Positions 16,412 to 26,074 are shown, counted from the first letter of the stretch. The stretch: 61,405 nt of DNA from Acidobacteriota bacterium (GCA_039028635.1 JBCCHV010000040.1:1-61405); one strand, 5' to 3'. Translations and numbers: made by a program. Notes: generated from the sequence alone by a model not told the origin.

Positions 16412-18664
16412 TCAGAAGAGATCGAAACGCAGCCCCGCCTGCAGGGTGATGAAGTCGAGGTCGTCGTCTTCCACCGACACTCGATGCAGCTTGGCGCTGG
16501 TTTCGAAGTCGAGCTTTGGGGTCAGCGGGAAGCGCGCTCCGGCCCCGAGGTGGAAGCCCTCGTCGCCCTCGCCATCGACTTCGTAGCGGCCGAAACCGGC
16601 CGAGAGGAAAAAGGTCTCCGGACCGGGGCCGAGCAGATAGCGGCCGTTCAAGGCGAGGTGGTCGAGATCCTCGTCGGCGATGCGATCACGGCCCAAGAAG
16701 AGCTCGATCTCGAACTGCGACGCCACCCGGTAGCTCAGGTCGAGGCCGAAGCTCGAGCCACCCTCGAGCTCGAGGCCTCGGAAGCTCGACGGTCGGTTGA
16801 TGCCGGCGTGAACGCTGCCCGAGAGGCGACCTTCCGCATCGGTGCCGCCCCGCGGCCGCGGCCGCTCGTCCTCGAAGGCTTCGATGACGTTGGTGATGGT
16901 GCGAGCGCCATCGTTCGGGACCTCGATGCGGTAGTAGTCGGGGCCGATCTGCTTGGCACCGTCGAGCTCGTGGCCCCAGCCGGTGAGGGGACCCTCGTGA
17001 TGCATGAAGTAACCGAAGGAGGTCTGCGGCCGGAGCACCCGCCAAACCCGGCCGCCGCTCTTCAGCTCGCGGCCGGTGTCGTGGTAAGCGTGGACCTGAT
17101 AGGTCGGCTCGCGATCGCGAAGTTCCTCGTAGGCACCGGGCTCCAAGGGCTCGATACAGCGAGAGCGCTCGATCTCGGGGCATCGATGGTGCGACCTCTC
17201 CGGCCGGTTCGGGCTCGGCTTGGGATCCTGCGGCTCGACCTGCCGCGGCATGTTGAGGGTCTGCACGTAGAGATAGACCTCACGCTCCGAGCGCCCGGGC
17301 AGACCCTTCAACCCGACGACACTGACCTGCGCTTCGCGCTTGAAGACCGAAGCCTCGGCGAAGTTCATGTTGCGCACCACGCTGCTCGACGAGAAGGTCA
17401 AGCCGGGGGCGCCGGAGAGCTCGACCAGCATGCACTGGTGGCGCCGCCGGGTCGGTGCCGGGAATCCGGTGCAGTCGATGTCCGCCGGCTGCGGGTCGAA
17501 GTCGCAGGCTTCCTGAGGGGTGAGCTGCCAGTCGAAGGTGATGCTGCCCTTGGAACCATCGGCCACCGGGGCGGTGGTCGTGGCGGGAACGGCATTGATC
17601 TGGCGCCACAGGGTGGTCGGATCGGCGACGTCGTTCCAGTCCGGCTGGGTACCCCAGTTGGCGATGCGGAAGACCGCGTCGAGATCGCCGGCGCCAATCT
17701 GGCCGCCGGTGTCGTTCTGGGGTCGGGCGCAGACGACGTTGTTCTCCGGGCTGCCGGCACCGTCGCTGAGGTCGAAGGTACCGGAGAGGTTGCTGGCAGC
17801 GTTGCTGCACGGGCCGCCGCCGGTTTCGGTGCCGATATCCGAGCTCACCAGAGAAACACCCTGGATGCAGGCGGCGTTGGTCGGGGGGACGTCGCGGCGC
17901 AGGTCACCCCAGGAGCCGCTGGTGCTCGCCGGATCGGTGACATCGGCGAAGGTCAGGTTGTCCGGAAAGTTGTACTCGACGACGTTGCAGATGGTGCCCG
18001 GTGGGTTGCAGCCGATGTCGTGGAACACCTGCACCTCGTACCAGAGACGGAACTCGTCCTGCAGGTCGAGGCCGTTCTCGAAGCCGGCCTGCAGGGGCAC
18101 CCGCATTTGGACGGCCCAGGTGCTGCCGCTGACCTCGCGCCAGGCGGCGGTGCGGGTGGTGGCGGCCTCGAGCCAGTCCGGGACGTTGGCACCCGGTGCC
18201 GGCGACCAGGCTCCGCCGGTCGACGGACGGACCGACGCCGAGATGTTGACCACCGGATCGGCCTCTGCCGCCGTGTTGCTGGTGCTGAAGGGCTGGATGT
18301 TGAGCAGGAGCTCGTCCTCGCCGCCGCCGGGGGCGAAGCCGACCCAGAGCTGATCTTGGGTGTCGAGGGTGGGATCGACCTCGACCCGCCAGGAGAGGTA
18401 GAGGTCGGTGGCGGTCCTCAGGCCGCGGAAGGAAACGTGCTCCGAAGCGGCGCCACCGCCGAAGGTTTCGAGGTAGGCGCCACGCCAGCGGGGGTCGTCG
18501 AGGGGCTCCCAGCCGGGCAGAGTAGCGCTCCACCAGTTCGGGGGGCCGCCGAGAGCCGGCACGCCGATGGCGTTGGGTAGGCAGACGTCCGTTTGGGCGC
18601 CCGCGACGGTCGGTAGGGCGACGAGCGCGATGAGCAACAGCAGGAGAAGAGGTTTTCTAGACAC
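16412..18664 (-). CDS. Outer-membrane beta-barrel protein with extracytoplasmic N-terminal domain
   Basis: The start is a GTG with AGGAGG 5 bases before it, giving a 750-residue precursor with a clear signal peptide (LLLLLLIALVALPTVAGAQ). Residues 25-240 resemble a carbohydrate-binding or DOMON-type beta-sandwich (VSFRGLRTATDLYLSWRVE), followed by a cysteine-containing middle region. The last 170 residues show alternating hydrophobic strands typical of a small beta-barrel (SFGLDLSYRVASQFEIELFLG, GRYLLGPGPETFFLSAGFGRYE) and end in a phenylalanine, as outer-membrane proteins do. It is embedded between the IPT gene (25-base gap) and the 757-residue gene (2-base gap), so it belongs to the eCIS operon. 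It may anchor or dock particles at the envelope; that role is inference. Confidence 0.75.
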   Translation of the reverse strand: MSRKPLLLLLLIALVALPTVAGAQTDVCLPNAIGVPALGGPPNWWSATLPGWEPLDDPRWRGAYLETFGGGAASEHVSFRGLRTATDLYLSWRVEVDPTLDTQDQLWVGFAPGGGEDELLLNIQPFSTSNTAAEADPVVNISASVRPSTGGAWSPAPGANVPDWLEAATTRTAAWREVSGSTWAVQMRVPLQAGFENGLDLQDEFRLWYEVQVFHDIGCNPPGTICNVVEYNFPDNLTFADVTDPASTSGSWGDLRRDVPPTNAACIQGVSLVSSDIGTETGGGPCSNAASNLSGTFDLSDGAGSPENNVVCARPQNDTGGQIGAGDLDAVFRIANWGTQPDWNDVADPTTLWRQINAVPATTTAPVADGSKGSITFDWQLTPQEACDFDPQPADIDCTGFPAPTRRRHQCMLVELSGAPGLTFSSSSVVRNMNFAEASVFKREAQVSVVGLKGLPGRSEREVYLYVQTLNMPRQVEPQDPKPSPNRPERSHHRCPEIERSRCIEPLEPGAYEELRDREPTYQVHAYHDTGRELKSGGRVWRVLRPQTSFGYFMHHEGPLTGWGHELDGAKQIGPDYYRIEVPNDGARTITNVIEAFEDERPRPRGGTDAEGRLSGSVHAGINRPSSFRGLELEGGSSFGLDLSYRVASQFEIELFLGRDRIADEDLDHLALNGRYLLGPGPETFFLSAGFGRYEVDGEGDEGFHLGAGARFPLTPKLDFETSAKLHRVSVEDDDLDFITLQAGLRFDLF

Positions 18665-18689
18665 AGTGACCTCCTGGGAGCGGGTTCCG

Positions 18690-19880
18690 CTAGGTCCCGA
18701 GAACGAGATCCAGAGGGAACAGGCGACGGGACGAGCGACCCTGCCGTTGCAGGATCACCTCGACGCGGCCCGAAGGGCTGGCGCCGCCGAGCGGTTGAAG
18801 GGTGATCTCCGGAGGCCGGGCGGCGGGTCCGCCGGCGACGTCGTTGTCAGTGATCTCGTAGGTGGCCGGAGTGGTGAAGAAACGCTGGATTTGCCAGCCC
18901 GTCGTCGGAGCGACGGGTTGCAGCGAAAAGTCGTAGAAGCCGGCTTCGGCGAAGGTGGCGTTGAAGCGCACCCGCACTGTGCTGCCGGTCGCCGCCGTGA
19001 CGGTGCTGCCGGAGAGGGCGTTCGGCGGGGTCGAGCCATTGAGGGTCAGGGTGATGGTTTCGTCCTGCGGGATGGTGGCTTCCCCGACGGTGAAGGGCTG
19101 CGCTCCGGAAGAGCCCTGAACGGCACCGGCGGAGGCGTCGACGACGAGCTGGAAATCAGTGCCTACGGGGACCGTCGGCACGGCCACCAGGCGGACGAAG
19201 AACTCGGTCTCGGCCGGCGGATTGGGGTTCGGGTTGTTGGGATCGAGGGGCGACAGCGTGATGCGGCGCTCCGGCAGCGGCGTCTGGTTGCCGTCGAGCA
19301 CCCGCAGGCGTTGCTGCCAGACGTCGGCGTTGGGGACGTTGACGATGCGCGGATCGATCAGGATCTCGGCCGTGCTGGAGGCTCGGTTGCGCAACCGGAA
19401 ACGGAAGTTGGCCGGCTGGTCGGGCACCAGCGTCTGCGGTGTGACGCCGAGGAACTCGACGTCGAAGTCGCCGAACAGCACCGGCGCTGCCGGCCGCAGG
19501 ATGATGTCCTCGCTGACCTGCTCGGACTGATTGTTGACTCGCAGGGTGACCGCCGTTCCGGGCTCCGAGACGCCGGGCACGGGGGGAATCTGGAAGACCA
19601 GCCTTCGGTCGTCCGAGGCCAGGCCGTCGAGGGTGACGCGCACGCCATCGAGGAAGACCCTGGCGGCTCCCAGGGAGTGCTCGAAATTGCGCCCCAGGAC
19701 GGTGAGCGGATCGCCAATGCGATACGGCCCCTGCGGCGGCAGGAGACCGGTGATGGCAAGGGCCTGGGAGCCGGAGTCCTCGATGTCCTGAACCCGTAGG
19801 TCGAGGTTTTCGAGCAGGTCGAGGACCTGATTCCATTGCTCGGCGGTGATCAGGTCACCGGGTTGTACACGATTGAACAT
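18690..19880 (-). CDS. IPT/TIG domain eCIS accessory protein
   Basis: This 396-residue protein starts at an ATG (MFNRVQPGDLITAEQWN) with GGGAG 6 bases upstream; the longer upstream reading has no support. Residues 1-35 are helical (AEQWNQVLDLLENLDLRVQDIE). Residues 38-120 have the IPT/TIG pattern (ITGLLPPQGPYRIGDPLTVLG and GARVFLDGVRVTL). The rest is beta-rich with repeated Ig-like segments (PANFRFRLRNRASSTAEI, GSTVRVRFNATFAEAGFYDF). No signal peptide is visible. Such Ig-like modules on phage tails and eCIS fibres decorate the outer surface and bind glycans. Its position after the fibre-like genes supports a baseplate fibre or fibre-accessory role. Confidence 0.7.
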   Translation of the reverse strand: MFNRVQPGDLITAEQWNQVLDLLENLDLRVQDIEDSGSQALAITGLLPPQGPYRIGDPLTVLGRNFEHSLGAARVFLDGVRVTLDGLASDDRRLVFQIPPVPGVSEPGTAVTLRVNNQSEQVSEDIILRPAAPVLFGDFDVEFLGVTPQTLVPDQPANFRFRLRNRASSTAEILIDPRIVNVPNADVWQQRLRVLDGNQTPLPERRITLSPLDPNNPNPNPPAETEFFVRLVAVPTVPVGTDFQLVVDASAGAVQGSSGAQPFTVGEATIPQDETITLTLNGSTPPNALSGSTVTAATGSTVRVRFNATFAEAGFYDFSLQPVAPTTGWQIQRFFTTPATYEITDNDVAGGPAARPPEITLQPLGGASPSGRVEVILQRQGRSSRRLFPLDLVLGT

Positions 19881-19896
19881 GGTCAGCTCCCTTCGC

Positions 19897-21216
19897 TCAG
19901 ACGAGGAATGACGAGAAGTTGCCGAAGCTCCAGCGATTGATGTCGTAGCGAGCGTCGCCAAACAGCGGCATGAATCCGCTGGTGAAGATCACGGCGGGTC
20001 GCTCCGGAACCCGTTGGCGGTTCTCCCGGATGGAGTAGAGCCAGACCATTTCGTCGCTCTCGGTGTCGATGGCGGGGAAGGCATAGGAGCGATCGAACAG
20101 CGGCGCGACCCGGGCGCCTTCGGTGAACAGCGGACCGCGGACGGTGCGGTCGGCGAAGAAGGCCGGCACCGACAGGCCGCGGGGGCGGTCGCTGCCGGCG
20201 ACCGGCAGCAGACCGGCGGCGGGCAAGAAGCGGAAATGCTCCCGCGCCACCAGCGAGGTCGGCGCCGCCGCTTCGTCCAGCAGCTCGGCGAGGTGCTGCT
20301 GGAACTGCAGCACGCGAGCCTCGGCATCGGCGCGGAAGGCGTCTCCCGAGAGCATCGGCGCGGCGGCGTGCTGCAAGCTGGGCACGGGCCGTCGTCGCAC
20401 CGCCCAGGGATCGGCGAAGTGGAGGCCCGAGAGGGTCCAGTGGACGAGGGCCACGGGCACCTCGCAGTCGGCGATCTCGCCGCGCTGGCGCAGCCCTGCG
20501 ATGGGGTTGGTTGGAGTCTCGCCGGCGAGGGCTGCTAGCGGATCGTCGGCCACCGCGGCCTGGGCCGCCGAGGCCAGGAAGAGGTGCGCCAGGTGATTGC
20601 GCAGGCGCGAGCGACGCGCCGGGGTGGCGGCGTCGGTCAGTAGGTCGGCGAGCTGATCGCGGTGCGTCGCGGGTAAGAGCTCCTCGGCGAGGGGATCGTA
20701 GGGCAGCAACCGGAAGCTCACCCCTTCGAGGGCCCAGCGACTGCCGCAGCCGGCGCCGGCCTTGGGATCGCCGAGGCCGCTCATCACGGCGCGCTCGCGG
20801 AAGCCCGCCGCCGGACCGAGGAGCAACAGGTAGACGCCTTCACCGACGGCCACCGGCTTCGTCGAGGGCGGCGCGCAGGCGTGAAAGGGGCTGTCCGGTG
20901 GCGGCTCGTGCTCGAGCTCCCGCGCCAGGCAGAGGTCGATGTCCGCCGCCAACTCGAGGCTGTCGCCGTCGGCGGCGAGGGCCAGGCCGGCGGTGATGCC
21001 GAGCACCGGCACGGTGCCGCCGGCGCCGCGGTCGCGGATGGTGACCTCGAGGCCTGAAACGATGCCGCTGCCGAGGGCGCGACCGAGGCGCCGCTGGCGG
21101 GCGCGATGAGCTTCCCGTTCGACGCTGAGGTCGGTGGCCGTCAGGATGCGACCCTCGAAGAAGTGGGGATGGCGCAGGCCGCCATCGAGAATTGCGCTCA
21201 ACAGCTCGGTGGTCAT
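19897..21216 (-). CDS. eCIS baseplate-fibre associated protein (paralogous N-terminal module)
   Basis: This 439-residue protein has a first 60 residues that match the pattern at the start of the 685-residue fibre-like protein next door: FFEGRILTATDLSVE, RARQRRLGRALGSGIVSGLEV. The same motif occurs at the start of many eCIS and phage-tail accessory proteins. Residues 60-230 look globular with a cysteine pair (ELEHEPPPDSPFHACAPP). The last 100 residues are aromatic-rich (ENRQRVPERPAVIFTSGFMPL, RYDINRWSFGNFSSFLV). No enzymatic motif is visible. It begins 9 bases after the preceding stop, so it is co-transcribed. A structural baseplate or fibre-docking role is likely; no named family is assigned. 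Confidence 0.65.
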   Translation of the reverse strand: MTTELLSAILDGGLRHPHFFEGRILTATDLSVEREAHRARQRRLGRALGSGIVSGLEVTIRDRGAGGTVPVLGITAGLALAADGDSLELAADIDLCLARELEHEPPPDSPFHACAPPSTKPVAVGEGVYLLLLGPAAGFRERAVMSGLGDPKAGAGCGSRWALEGVSFRLLPYDPLAEELLPATHRDQLADLLTDAATPARRSRLRNHLAHLFLASAAQAAVADDPLAALAGETPTNPIAGLRQRGEIADCEVPVALVHWTLSGLHFADPWAVRRRPVPSLQHAAAPMLSGDAFRADAEARVLQFQQHLAELLDEAAAPTSLVAREHFRFLPAAGLLPVAGSDRPRGLSVPAFFADRTVRGPLFTEGARVAPLFDRSYAFPAIDTESDEMVWLYSIRENRQRVPERPAVIFTSGFMPLFGDARYDINRWSFGNFSSFLV

Positions 21217-21225
21217 GGCGTCGTC

Positions 21226-23283
21226 CTAGTTGGGTAGCTGGCGAAGTCCGGCGATGATCGCCGGCGTGATGCCCGGGATGGTGGCGAGGTCGTCGAGGCG
21301 GTCGAAGCCATCGCGTCGTTCGCGCTCGGCGACGATGCGCTCGGCGAGGCGCGGGCCGATGCGCGGCAAGGTGACCAGCTCGCTCTCGTCGGCGCGGTTG
21401 AGATCGAGACCGCCGACCACGATCTCGCCGCGGCGAGGCAGCCGGAGCCAGCTCTCGAAGGTGCCGCCCTGGAGGCCCAAGCGGTCGCCGGCGGCGCTGC
21501 GGTCGCCGGTGGGCAGGACCCCGGTGATGTGCTCGCCGTTGATCGCCCGATCCTGCCGGTCGAGGATGAAATCGCCGCGCAGGACGACCTCGACGGTGGC
21601 TCCGGAAAGGCGCAGGAACTCGGCGGTTTCGGAGTCGACCAGCGCCACCACGGCGGGGGCGAGGTTGCCGTTGACGGTTCGGGTCTCGGTGATCAGGTCG
21701 TTGCCGTCGACGCCGACGACCCGTGAAGGAATCACCGTCGCCGGGATTCGCATGCAGACCGGAAACGGGCTGCCGTCGAGGGGCAGGTGAACCTGGAGGA
21801 AGACCGTTTGGGCCGTGAGAGTCGCCGACTGCACCGGCGAGCGGGAATCGTCGATGCCCTCGCCACCGAAGGCCAGGGCGACGCCGAAGGCGGGCTGACC
21901 GTTGTGGATCAGGTCGAGGTTGCTGAAGGCGCCATGGCGCCAGGAGAGGGCGACCACGCGGGTCAGGTCATCGCTCAGAACCGGGCCTGCGGCGGGCAGC
22001 GCGTCGGGCTCCCAGCGGGTGCCGTCCCAGGTCAGCACCTGACCCACCGCCGGTGCCGCCGGCGCCACCGGCCGGCCCTGGAGGGCGCCCACGGAGGGGT
22101 TCGGGTAAGTGCCGCCGAGGTCGCCGCCGGCGCCGTCGCCGACCTTGATCGCCTGGTCGAAGGTCACCGCGTCGCCGCTGGCGCTGCCATCGGCCAGGGC
22201 GACGATGCGCCGGCCGCCGCCATCGAGATCGGCGATCAGCGCCCGGGTCACGGCGTCGACCAGCAGGTACTGCGGGTGGTCGTCGAGGCCGAGGCCGTTG
22301 AGGTCGGCGTGATTCTCGACGCCGGCGATGGTCTCGCCGGCCGCCGTCGGCAGGAGCTCCTGGAAGATGCGAGTGGCCAACAGCAGCGGACGGTCGCTCT
22401 CGTCGATCAGCACCTCGCCATCGACCACCAGGTCGCCGGCGGGCCCTTCGGCAATGTCGAAGTCGAGGCGGGCGAGCAGGACGCAGCGCTCTTCGGAGAG
22501 CTCGCAGCCGGCCCGGCCTGCGGCCAGCAGCGGACGGATCTCGGTGATCCAGACGCGATAGGCGGCGGCCAGGAGGTGCGGTGCCTCGCTCGGCTCGAGG
22601 CGACCACCGAAGGGCGGTGAGGCCGGCCCCTGGACCACCGGCGGCGAGCCGTCGACCAGGCTCCGGACCTGATCTTCGACCGCTTCCTGGTCGAGGGCCG
22701 GACCGGGGCCGCTGGCGATCTCGAAGGAGCGCAGCAGCTCGCCGAAGGCGCGGGCGGCGTCCTCCTCCGGCTGCTCCGGCGGCTCGAAGCGCAGGCTGAG
22801 CTCGAAGTCGTCGGCGATGCGGGACGGTCGCGTGTTGTCGGCGGTGTCGCGGCAGGGATCGCCGAGCACCGGCACCGGATCGGTGGCGCACTCGCGATGG
22901 CACAGAACCACGTAGAGGCTGAGGGCGCCGGGCGGGGAGGCGAAGTGCTCGTCGATCTCGTCCCGCTGGCCGCTCAACCATTCGTCGAGGCGGGCGCATT
23001 GGGTCGCCGGGACACAGATGGTCTCGCCGCGAGGATCGATCGCCAGGCCAGCGCCGACCACGACCTCGGGACCGCCGCCGTCGGCAGCCCGCTGGCCGAT
23101 CTCCAGGCCGACGACGGTGCCGTAGCCGTGCAGACTGCGCTGGTGCAAGCGATCGCGCTCGCGGAGATGAAACTGGTCCTGCAGAAACTCCTGAACCCCG
23201 AGGACCAGGCCCGTCTCGTAGCGGACGCGTTTGCGCGGATCGAGAGCGATGGGATCCGAAACGGTGTTTTTGAAATCGCACAT
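21226..23283 (-). CDS. Tail fibre-like protein with C-terminal helix-hairpin-helix domain
   Basis: This 685-residue protein starts with the docking motif shared with its neighbour (ETGLVLGVQEFLQDQFHLRE, LHGYGTVVGLEIG). The centre contains a fibre-type repeat (GGDLGGTYPNPSVGALQGRP, VGQVLTWDGTRWEP) of the kind seen in trimeric tail fibres. Residues about 626-685 form two helix-hairpin-helix motifs of the ComEA/T2SK type (LNRADESELVTLPRIGPRLA and FDRLDDLATIPGITPAIIAG). The ATG at 23283 is chosen over a GTG at 23292 because a GAGGAG lies 10 bases before the ATG but only 1 base before the GTG. HhH domains usually bind DNA, and at the end of a fibre they could also act as a protein-binding tip. The role as host- or surface-binding fibre is inferred. 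Confidence 0.7.
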   Translation of the reverse strand: MCDFKNTVSDPIALDPRKRVRYETGLVLGVQEFLQDQFHLRERDRLHQRSLHGYGTVVGLEIGQRAADGGGPEVVVGAGLAIDPRGETICVPATQCARLDEWLSGQRDEIDEHFASPPGALSLYVVLCHRECATDPVPVLGDPCRDTADNTRPSRIADDFELSLRFEPPEQPEEDAARAFGELLRSFEIASGPGPALDQEAVEDQVRSLVDGSPPVVQGPASPPFGGRLEPSEAPHLLAAAYRVWITEIRPLLAAGRAGCELSEERCVLLARLDFDIAEGPAGDLVVDGEVLIDESDRPLLLATRIFQELLPTAAGETIAGVENHADLNGLGLDDHPQYLLVDAVTRALIADLDGGGRRIVALADGSASGDAVTFDQAIKVGDGAGGDLGGTYPNPSVGALQGRPVAPAAPAVGQVLTWDGTRWEPDALPAAGPVLSDDLTRVVALSWRHGAFSNLDLIHNGQPAFGVALAFGGEGIDDSRSPVQSATLTAQTVFLQVHLPLDGSPFPVCMRIPATVIPSRVVGVDGNDLITETRTVNGNLAPAVVALVDSETAEFLRLSGATVEVVLRGDFILDRQDRAINGEHITGVLPTGDRSAAGDRLGLQGGTFESWLRLPRRGEIVVGGLDLNRADESELVTLPRIGPRLAERIVAERERRDGFDRLDDLATIPGITPAIIAGLRQLPN

Positions 23284-23314
23284 GGTGTTCACGCTCCTCG
23301 GCGTTCGAAAGTCT

Positions 23315-26074
23315 TCAGGCGACGGCGTCGCGGCCGATGACGCGACGATCGTGGACGTTCCAGGGGTGGGGCTGGCTGAGCTGGGACTCGCCGAGGGCGC
23401 CTCGGCCGAGGGTGAGGGCGGTAGCGCGGCTGCCTTCGCCGACTACCGAGTCGATGCCGACGCGCGCCGAGCCGACTCGGAAGAGGGCCCAATAGAGGCT
23501 CACCTCGCAACTGGTGTGGGCCGGCCGCTGGCGCTCGACGACGGCGCGAACCTGCGCCAGCCGCTTTTCTCGCTCGCTCGGAATGGAGTCGGCGGTGACC
23601 GGCACCAGGACCTGGAAGCGATGGGCGCTGCGTGCGATCGGCAAGCGCTGCGACACGAAGTGAATCCAGTCTTCGAGGGTCACCGGGTGGATGGGCAGGG
23701 CGGCGGGAAGCAGGGCCTCGTCGAAGGAGCCGAAGGCGGTGGCGCCGGTCAGCCCCCAGGCGGCGTTGAGGGTCGCGACGCTGCCGTGGCGATGGCGCAG
23801 GTAGCGGCGGTAGGACGTGGTGTCGCTAGACGTCGTCTCGGCGTAGGGAAAGTCGAGCTCGCGGGCTATGAAGGCACGCCAGCTGGCGGCTTCGGCCGGA
23901 TTTTCCGGTGGCTGAGCCGGGAACTGGAGTGGCAGGTCGCTCGGGTGGTCGGAGCCCCACAGCTCGTTGAGCTGGGCCACCAACGGCTCATTGACGGCAT
24001 GGTGCTGGGTGAGGAAGTCGCGGTAGGCCTGGTGGAGCCGCGCGGCACCCTGATCTGGCTGCCAGCGCTCGCCGGCGGCGATCAGCCGTGGGCCGGTGGC
24101 GGGGGAGATGCCTGGGCTGCCGGGGAGAGCTCGCTGGCGGGAGCGAAAGGCCTCCACCAGACGAACGCCGTAGGGATTGGTGGCGGCGTCGTCCTCGAAG
24201 ATCGAGTCGTCCGGGCAGGGAACGGTGGCGAGACGGACCGCTGCCAGCATGCCCGCCACCGTGCCGCGTTGCCGGTAGAGGCGATGCAGGTGGCGCAGCA
24301 AGAGCCGTCGACGGGCTTCGTCCCAGTCCTCGTCGAAGCTCGCGGCCAGCCAGTCGGCGAGCCAGGGCAGCGCCTCGGCGGGAATCGTGCGCGGGTCGAA
24401 CCAGGTCTCGGCGCGCTCCATCTTGCCCTCGATCTCGCTGAAGAAGCCCTCGAAGTTGGCCAGGAAGCGCTCCAGGAACGAGGGCTCCTCGCGGTAGACC
24501 GCCGGCAGGTACTCGCGCAGGTAGCTGAACCGTGGGTAGTAGACGCGCAGCGCCGTCAAGGCGGGGCTGCTGCGTCCACTCCCCACCAGGGTCAGGCGCA
24601 GCTCGAGATAGCGGCCGCGGGCCGCCTGGAAGAGCAGCTCCCAGGTCCCCTCCCCCGGGTCTCCGCCCTGGGAGGGAGCGACGGCGGCATCGAGCGGGCG
24701 CTCGCCGCCGCCCGGGCGAAGTCCGAGCACCGGCTCCGACTGCCAGGGCTGGTCGGCGAGCAGGTGCTCCTCGTCCGCGGCGCGGCTCTCGACCATCACC
24801 TCGTCTCCGGGAGGTATGCAGCCGGCGAGGAACAGCCGATGCCAGACCGTTCCGGCCTGCTTGCCGTCGAAGCGCAGCGCATCGAGCTCGCCGCGGCGCT
24901 GGTAGCGCGGCCGACGCAGCTCGACGAGACTGGCCCAGGAGTCATCGCGGTCGTAGAGCACGTCGCAGGCGTCGCGGCCATCGACCAGGGCGCGACCAGC
25001 GAAGCGGCGCAGCGGCAGGTACGTGGGGAGGGCGACCAGCTCGAGGCGCCCGCGGCCGGTGCGCAGGCGGAAGGCGTAGGCCTGGTTGCCGCCGGCATCG
25101 GCCACCAGGAGCTCGCCCTCGAGCTCTCCCGGCGAGCTTGCCGACGCCGGCGCCGGCAGGAAGGCGAAATCGTGGGCCGTGACCTCGGGCACCGGCGTCA
25201 CCAGCTCGGCGAGGGCGATCTCGAGGTCCGCCGGCGGGGCGTCCGGGAGACCGCCGCAGAAGCGATGCACCCGCGGCGCGCTACCTGCCGGCGAGTCGAG
25301 TACGAGGACCGCGCCGTCCGGCAGGACCAGGATCGCTCGCGGATCGGCCAAGGCCAGAGAGGCAGGCTGCCAGCCTCGTGGAAAGGTCTCCGCCGGCCTC
25401 TGTCGGGGCTCTCCGCCGAGGGGCTTGAAGCTCTCCGTCGTGGCGGCCGTGTGCTCCAGGGAACCGTCCCCCGGGACCGGTCGCAGGTGGTGGTCGAGGC
25501 GCCACAGGCGCGGCCCATCGGCGGGGGGACGATCCAGAACCCAGAGACCGCCATCGCGGGCGGCGGCGAGATCGTGGGGGGAGAAGTCGAGCTCCTCGGG
25601 CCAGTCGAGGCGGCGCGGTGGGCCGCCGCCGTGGAGGTCGAAGATCAGGATGCCGCCGGGATCTCGCCGGCCCACCACAAGGTAGTGATCGGCGGTGACC
25701 GCCAGGCCGCTGAGGAGGGCGTCCCCGAGGGGCTCGCCGGGAAGCGGTCCGAAGGCACCGTGGCGCTCGCTCGGGCACGGTTCCGGCGGCCAGAAGACAC
25801 CGCTTCGACGGCTGTCCCGCGGGCGGTAGTGAATCTCGCGGCGGTCCTCGGAGATCCAGTAGACGTGACCGTAGCGATCGCGGTCGGCGCCGCGGCGATG
25901 ATCCGCCGTCAGCGCTTCTTCGCCCGGTCGACCAGGAAAGCGGAACAGCTCCGGCGCCAGAGTCACGCGCTGGCGGTCGCGATCCCAGGCGATGCCGTCG
26001 CCGGCAGCGCTGATCGGCGGCTGCCAATCCGCTTCGCCGAGCAGCAGGTGGTAACGCGAGCCGTTGACGTCCAT
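23315..26074 (-). CDS. eCIS baseplate protein gpI/TIGR02242-like (Afp12-like)
   Basis: This 919-residue baseplate protein has its phage-tail domain near residues 520-615: YLPAVYREEPSFLERFLANF, FDPRTIPAEALPWLADWL and RQRGTVAGMLAAV. This is the pattern of TIGR02242 phage tail proteins (P2 gpI and Afp12-like). The first 500 residues form a beta-propeller-like region with repeated YGHVYWISEDRREIHY, LAVTADHYLVV and AILVLPDGAVLVLD segments. The C-terminal 80 residues match the conserved end of the family. It follows gpJ with a 58-base gap, the standard gpJ-gpI order. The N-terminal propeller may bind fibres or stabilise wedges. Confidence in the core domain is high, in the propeller moderate. Confidence 0.88.
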   Translation of the reverse strand: MDVNGSRYHLLLGEADWQPPISAAGDGIAWDRDRQRVTLAPELFRFPGRPGEEALTADHRRGADRDRYGHVYWISEDRREIHYRPRDSRRSGVFWPPEPCPSERHGAFGPLPGEPLGDALLSGLAVTADHYLVVGRRDPGGILIFDLHGGGPPRRLDWPEELDFSPHDLAAARDGGLWVLDRPPADGPRLWRLDHHLRPVPGDGSLEHTAATTESFKPLGGEPRQRPAETFPRGWQPASLALADPRAILVLPDGAVLVLDSPAGSAPRVHRFCGGLPDAPPADLEIALAELVTPVPEVTAHDFAFLPAPASASSPGELEGELLVADAGGNQAYAFRLRTGRGRLELVALPTYLPLRRFAGRALVDGRDACDVLYDRDDSWASLVELRRPRYQRRGELDALRFDGKQAGTVWHRLFLAGCIPPGDEVMVESRAADEEHLLADQPWQSEPVLGLRPGGGERPLDAAVAPSQGGDPGEGTWELLFQAARGRYLELRLTLVGSGRSSPALTALRVYYPRFSYLREYLPAVYREEPSFLERFLANFEGFFSEIEGKMERAETWFDPRTIPAEALPWLADWLAASFDEDWDEARRRLLLRHLHRLYRQRGTVAGMLAAVRLATVPCPDDSIFEDDAATNPYGVRLVEAFRSRQRALPGSPGISPATGPRLIAAGERWQPDQGAARLHQAYRDFLTQHHAVNEPLVAQLNELWGSDHPSDLPLQFPAQPPENPAEAASWRAFIARELDFPYAETTSSDTTSYRRYLRHRHGSVATLNAAWGLTGATAFGSFDEALLPAALPIHPVTLEDWIHFVSQRLPIARSAHRFQVLVPVTADSIPSEREKRLAQVRAVVERQRPAHTSCEVSLYWALFRVGSARVGIDSVVGEGSRATALTLGRGALGESQLSQPHPWNVHDRRVIGRDAVA

